From an uncultured Bacilli bacterium (lineage in GTDB: Bacteria > Bacillota_I > Bacilli_A > RF39 > UBA660), in the NCBI GenBank assembly GCA_934167695.1, contig CAKPLP010000007.1, positions 15,316-79,315 on the forward strand: a DNA stretch of 64,000 nucleotides. Reading direction: 5' to 3'. Positions 61,428 through 64,000 of the stretch are shown piece after piece. How positions within the stretch are numbered: position 1 is the stretch's first letter; the number at the start of each line of letters is the position of its first letter. The notes beneath the pieces were generated by a model. That model did not search any database, was not told the DNA's origin, and saw nothing but the letters and a program-made list of their open reading frames with translations. The position numbers and the translations under genes were made by a program.

Positions 61428-61541
61428 ATGAAAAAAGTAGAAGATGTTAAAAAGAAAAAGAAGAAACAAGCAATTTTAGATGAATTATCAGAAAGTAATG
61501 ATTTTAAACTTTCTCAAAGAATAATAGATTTATGCTTATGA
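61428..61541 (+). CDS. Small basic protein, possibly truncated
   Basis: The ORF has 37 codons starting MKKVEDVKKKKKKQAILDEL and stopping at TGA 61539. The same frame stays open for a further 25 codons after the TGA (YQIEDSRNTIKLFGSEIK...), so it may be the first part of a ~63-residue gene with a nonsense mutation. The promoter with operator lies upstream. No family is recognised. Confidence 0.35.
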   Translation: MKKVEDVKKKKKKQAILDELSESNDFKLSQRIIDLCL

Positions 61542-61662
61542 TATCAAATTGAAGATTCGCGAAATACGATTAAATTATTTGGTAGTGAAATAAAAATGTA
61601 TATAAAAAAACTAAAGTAGTAATTGTAATAAGCATTTTTTAAAGAATAGAAAGTGGAAAAAT

Positions 61663-61946
61663 GTGAATAATAATAAAAATGAATATACTTTACTTGATAA
61701 AATCTTGATGACATTAATATTTGGTTCAACATCGTTTTCGATTGGAACATAATTTTATTTATTTGTAATTCCTAGAAACAAAGGATTAACTTTTTCAGAA
61801 CTAGAACCATTTCAACAAAAACTTTATATAGGATTTTTATAAGTTTATTTATAATGGCAGTGTCATTTATTATTGCAATAATAAGTACAAAAAATGAAGA
61901 TAGTTCGTTTAAAAATCATGTTTTTGTAAGAAAAGAAGATTATTAA
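61663..61946 (+). pseudogene. Remnant of a small two-segment membrane protein
   Basis: A reading starting at GTG 61663 gives NKNEYTLLDKILMTLIFGSTSFSIGT, then an in-frame TAA, FYLFVIPRNKGLTFSELEPFQQKLYIGF, a second stop or frameshift, and FISLFIMAVSFIIAIISTKNEDSSFK to TAA 61944. The pieces fit a protein of about 93 residues with two membrane segments. The rest of 61947-62150 shows nothing I can support. Confidence 0.45.
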
Positions 61947-62150
61947 ATTGCTAATAAAACCTTGCCAAGTTAATATTTTGGTTACAAAAAAATATAAAAA
62001 TATATTGCTATTAATTCAATTAATTGGGAAAATATTAATAGAGATTGATATTAAGTTATTAATTTCTCAATAAGTGAGAAAAAGTTTGAAATAACTTAAC
62101 CACTTGCTCCAAATTGATAGAAAATTCGATTATTTCGGATTTAATTAATA

Positions 62151-62178
62151 AAACTAACTAGAAATAGTTAGTTTTTTT
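62151..62178 (+). terminator. Orphan terminator
   Basis: AAACTAAC / GTTAGTTT stem with an 8-nt loop and a T run. The gene it served has decayed or is not visible. Confidence 0.75.
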
Positions 62179-62302
62179 GTTATAAATTAGTATTAAATAT
62201 AATAATATGAAATTTTTTTCATTTTATAGTTGATTTTATAGACAAAAAGAATACAATTTTAGTATGAAAAAAGTTTCATGTTGAAACGCATAAGGAGGAA
62301 AA

Positions 62303-63013
62303 ATAAAAAAATTTATTGAACTAAAAAAAGTTACCAAAACTTATGAAATTGGCGATGAAAAGTATAATGCTCTAGATGGAATAAGTTTTGAAATTCCTAA
62401 GGGTTAATTTGTTGTTATTCTAGGACCAAGTGCAGCAGGTAAATCAACTTTATTAAACTTATTAGGAGGAATGGATAAAGCTACAAGTGGAAGTATAATA
62501 ATAGATGGAGAAAATATCCAAAATTATGATACTAATCAAATGAGCGAATATCGTGCAGAAAATGTTGGATTTATTTTTCAGTTTTATAACATCCTACCAA
62601 CTTTAACCGTTTTAGAAAATGTAGAAATAGTAAGAGATATTGTAAAAAGAACTCGTAGTGCTAAAAAAATATTAAAAGAAGTAGGCCTTGAAAAACACTT
62701 ATCAAAATTTCCAAATCAGTTATCAGGTGGAGAACAAAAAAGAGTATCAATCGCTCGTGCAATAGCAAAAAATCTAAAAATTTTATTATGTGATGAACCA
62801 AGCGGAGCATTAGACTCACAAACAGGAGTAGAAGTTTTAAAACTTTTAAAACAATGCTGTGATGCCAATAATGGTGAAAATACAGTTATCATTGTCACTC
62901 ACAATGCTTTAATATCAGAAATTGCAGATAGAGTAATAAGAGTGAAAAACGGAAAAATAGACAGTATCACAAAAAATGAAAATTCTAAACTAATTGATGA
63001 GGTTGTGTGGTAA
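62303..63013 (+). pseudogene. Inactivated MacB-type ABC transporter ATPase
   Basis: The frame carries a complete ATPase of about 236 codons: LKKVTKTYEIGDEKYNALDGI, GPSAAGKST (Walker A), LSGGEQKRVSIARA (signature) and LLCDEPSGALD (Walker B). Two lesions are seen. The expected start after GGAGG is ATA (62303), and codon 35 is TAA (62405) where the family has Glu (KGEFVVILGPS). An internal ATG at 62471 would leave out Walker A. Both ORF strands were checked; the permease gene follows. Confidence 0.8.
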
Positions 63014-63014
63014 T

Positions 63015-63809
63015 ATGTTAAGAAGAAAAATGTTTAGAGATATAAAAAATAACCTTAGTCAGTTTATTACAATATTTTTTATGGTATTTATTGGAGTTTT
63101 AGCCTACACTGGTATTGAAAGCTACATGATGGGAATGCAAAAGACCGCCGATAAATTTTATAAACAAAACAATTTACAAGATTTAAATGTAATAGGAGCA
63201 AACTTTACAACGACTGATTTAGATGATATCAAAAAAATTGGTCATGTAAATAATGCAGAAAGAAAATTATCTATAACAACAAAAACAGATAATGACAAAA
63301 CTTTACTTACTAATTTCATTGAATCAAATAATATTTCAAAATTTTACATTGTAAAAGGTGAAAAATTTGATATAAATAAAAAAGGCGTTTGGTTAGATAA
63401 CTTTTATGCAGAAAAAAATAATTTAAAAATAGGAGATAAAATAACTATTAAATATGACGGTTATGTCTTCAAAGAAAAAATAGTGGGATTTATTAATGTA
63501 CCTGATCATGTTTATGATGTAAAAGACGAATCAGAATTATATCCAGATCATAAAGAATTTGGTTTTGCATATCTTTCTGTTAATGAATTAGAGTCATACA
63601 TAAAACATAATGCTATGAATAAATTAGGAGTTGATGAAGAAACCCTAGAAAAAATGAATTTTAACTATAAAGATGAGTTAATATTTAACTATATCATGGT
63701 AGATGTTGACAAAAAGAAAAACGCATCTTTAGTAAAGAAAAATATAGAAAAAGAAATAGAAAATGCCAAAGCCATTATTAATATTGTTCCACCCGAAAAC
63801 GATAACTAA
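63015..63809 (+). pseudogene. Truncated ABC transporter permease (FtsX/MacB type)
   Basis: ATG 63015 comes one base after the ATPase stop. The 264 residues begin MLRRKMFRDIKNNLSQFITIFFMVFIGVLAYTGIESYMMGM (cytoplasmic start and first membrane segment) and continue as an extracytoplasmic domain with GVWLDNFYAEKNNLKIGDKITIKY, ending at TAA 63807. Permeases of this kind normally have three or more further C-terminal membrane segments and ~1000 residues. None follow here, so the gene is cut short. Confidence 0.75.
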
Positions 63810-63905
63810 CTAATAATATTAATATTTAGTATAAATATGCCTAAAGAATAATGATTTGACAACTTTTTTAAAAGATTTACCATTCAAGCAACTGTAGGTA
63901 ATTTT

Positions 63906-64000
63906 ATGAATATATTTGATATAGATTACAATAAAAAAGAAAAAAATCTATTTAAATATCATTATACTTGCTTATTATCTGAATTGTTAATTTTAAACTA
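63906..64000 (+). other. Possible gene start or remnant cut by the window edge
   Basis: A frame open from 63855 to the window end contains an ATG at 63906 (MNIFDIDYNKKEKNLFKYHYTCLLSELL). There is no clear ribosome site. Bases 63810-63854 hold nothing I can support. Confidence 0.25.

Noticed and set aside
56442..61946. TGA read as Trp in the accessory region
   Set aside because: One TGA in the relaxase remnant and one at 61539 could be read as Trp, but the same genes also carry TAA stops and frameshifts, and intact core genes encode Trp only by TGG. Decay is the simpler explanation.
55984..64000. Direct repeat of the tRNA-Cys 3' end as an att site
   Set aside because: Scanning for the T-arm and acceptor sequence downstream found no second copy in the window.
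1..64000. CRISPR arrays, rRNA genes, insertion sequences with terminal repeats
   Set aside because: No short regularly spaced repeats, rRNA sequence or transposase gene was recognised on either strand.

Overview
The window is AT-rich DNA, most likely from an uncultured low-GC Bacillota (class Bacilli, resembling the gut RF39 / Mycoplasma-related lineages). The evidence is the Gram-positive dcw cluster (murG-murB-divIB-ftsA-ftsZ-spoIIIE/ftsK), RNase III, an RNase J-family protein, small alarmone synthetase, YidD, TasA/camelysin-like surface proteins, Bacillus-type promoters (TTGACA/TTTACA, 17 bp, TATAAT, often with an extended TG) and strong Shine-Dalgarno sites. No ribosomal RNA is present, so the lineage is an inference. 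Trp is encoded by TGG. TGA is used as a stop in core genes only where an ATGA overlap joins two genes.

Layout. 0-3.4 kb: 3' end of an adenylate-forming enzyme, then a hybrid histidine kinase and an Hpt-receiver protein. 3.5-12.9 kb: surface locus with a 2345-residue repeat protein, two small TasA-like proteins and a tethered thioredoxin-like protein. 12.9-20.6 kb: peptidoglycan and division genes. 20.7-33.6 kb: M16 peptidase pair, degenerate metal-binding-type lipoprotein, yidD, rnc, Nudix, RNase J-like gene, glycosyltransferase, SEDS protein, ABC transporter. 33.6-37 kb: two CotY/CotZ-like Cys-rich proteins, a secreted lectin-like protein behind a poly-G leader, and a SigE/SigK-like sigma factor. 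37-44.8 kb: Cys-less EIIB-like protein, alarmone synthetase, phosphodiesterase, cysteine desulfurase, a TasA-like protein, a pilin-like protein, a kinase-like protein and a glucosaminidase. 44.9-47.7 kb: a ~590-nt structured RNA followed by an OapA-like membrane protein (an OLE RNA locus), a repeat protein and a second kinase-like protein. 47.8-55.9 kb: second poly-G leader and lectin-like paralogue, ABC-F protein, a three-gene activase/DUF2229 operon, nuclease, thioredoxin-like, PH-domain and LysM proteins. 55.98 kb: tRNA-Cys, followed by an accessory region to the end of the window with a decayed MobV-type relaxase, a fused glycosyltransferase, a phosphotransferase, Nudix, a double-HTH regulator with a direct-repeat operator, and an inactivated ABC transporter.

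How it fits together. Much of the non-core coding capacity goes to the cell surface: TasA-like, pilin-like, lectin-like and Ig-like proteins plus Cys-rich coat-type proteins. Two of the surface genes sit behind near-identical leaders: a TTGATA-17-TATACT promoter, a short leader ORF containing a run of 12 or 9 G, flanking inverted repeats, then the structural gene. In DNA this AT-rich those runs look like phase-variation switches and are the best candidate for an undescribed system here. The OLE-like RNA locus flanked by two related kinase-like genes, and the sporulation-type sigma and coat homologues, are the other points that merit follow-up.
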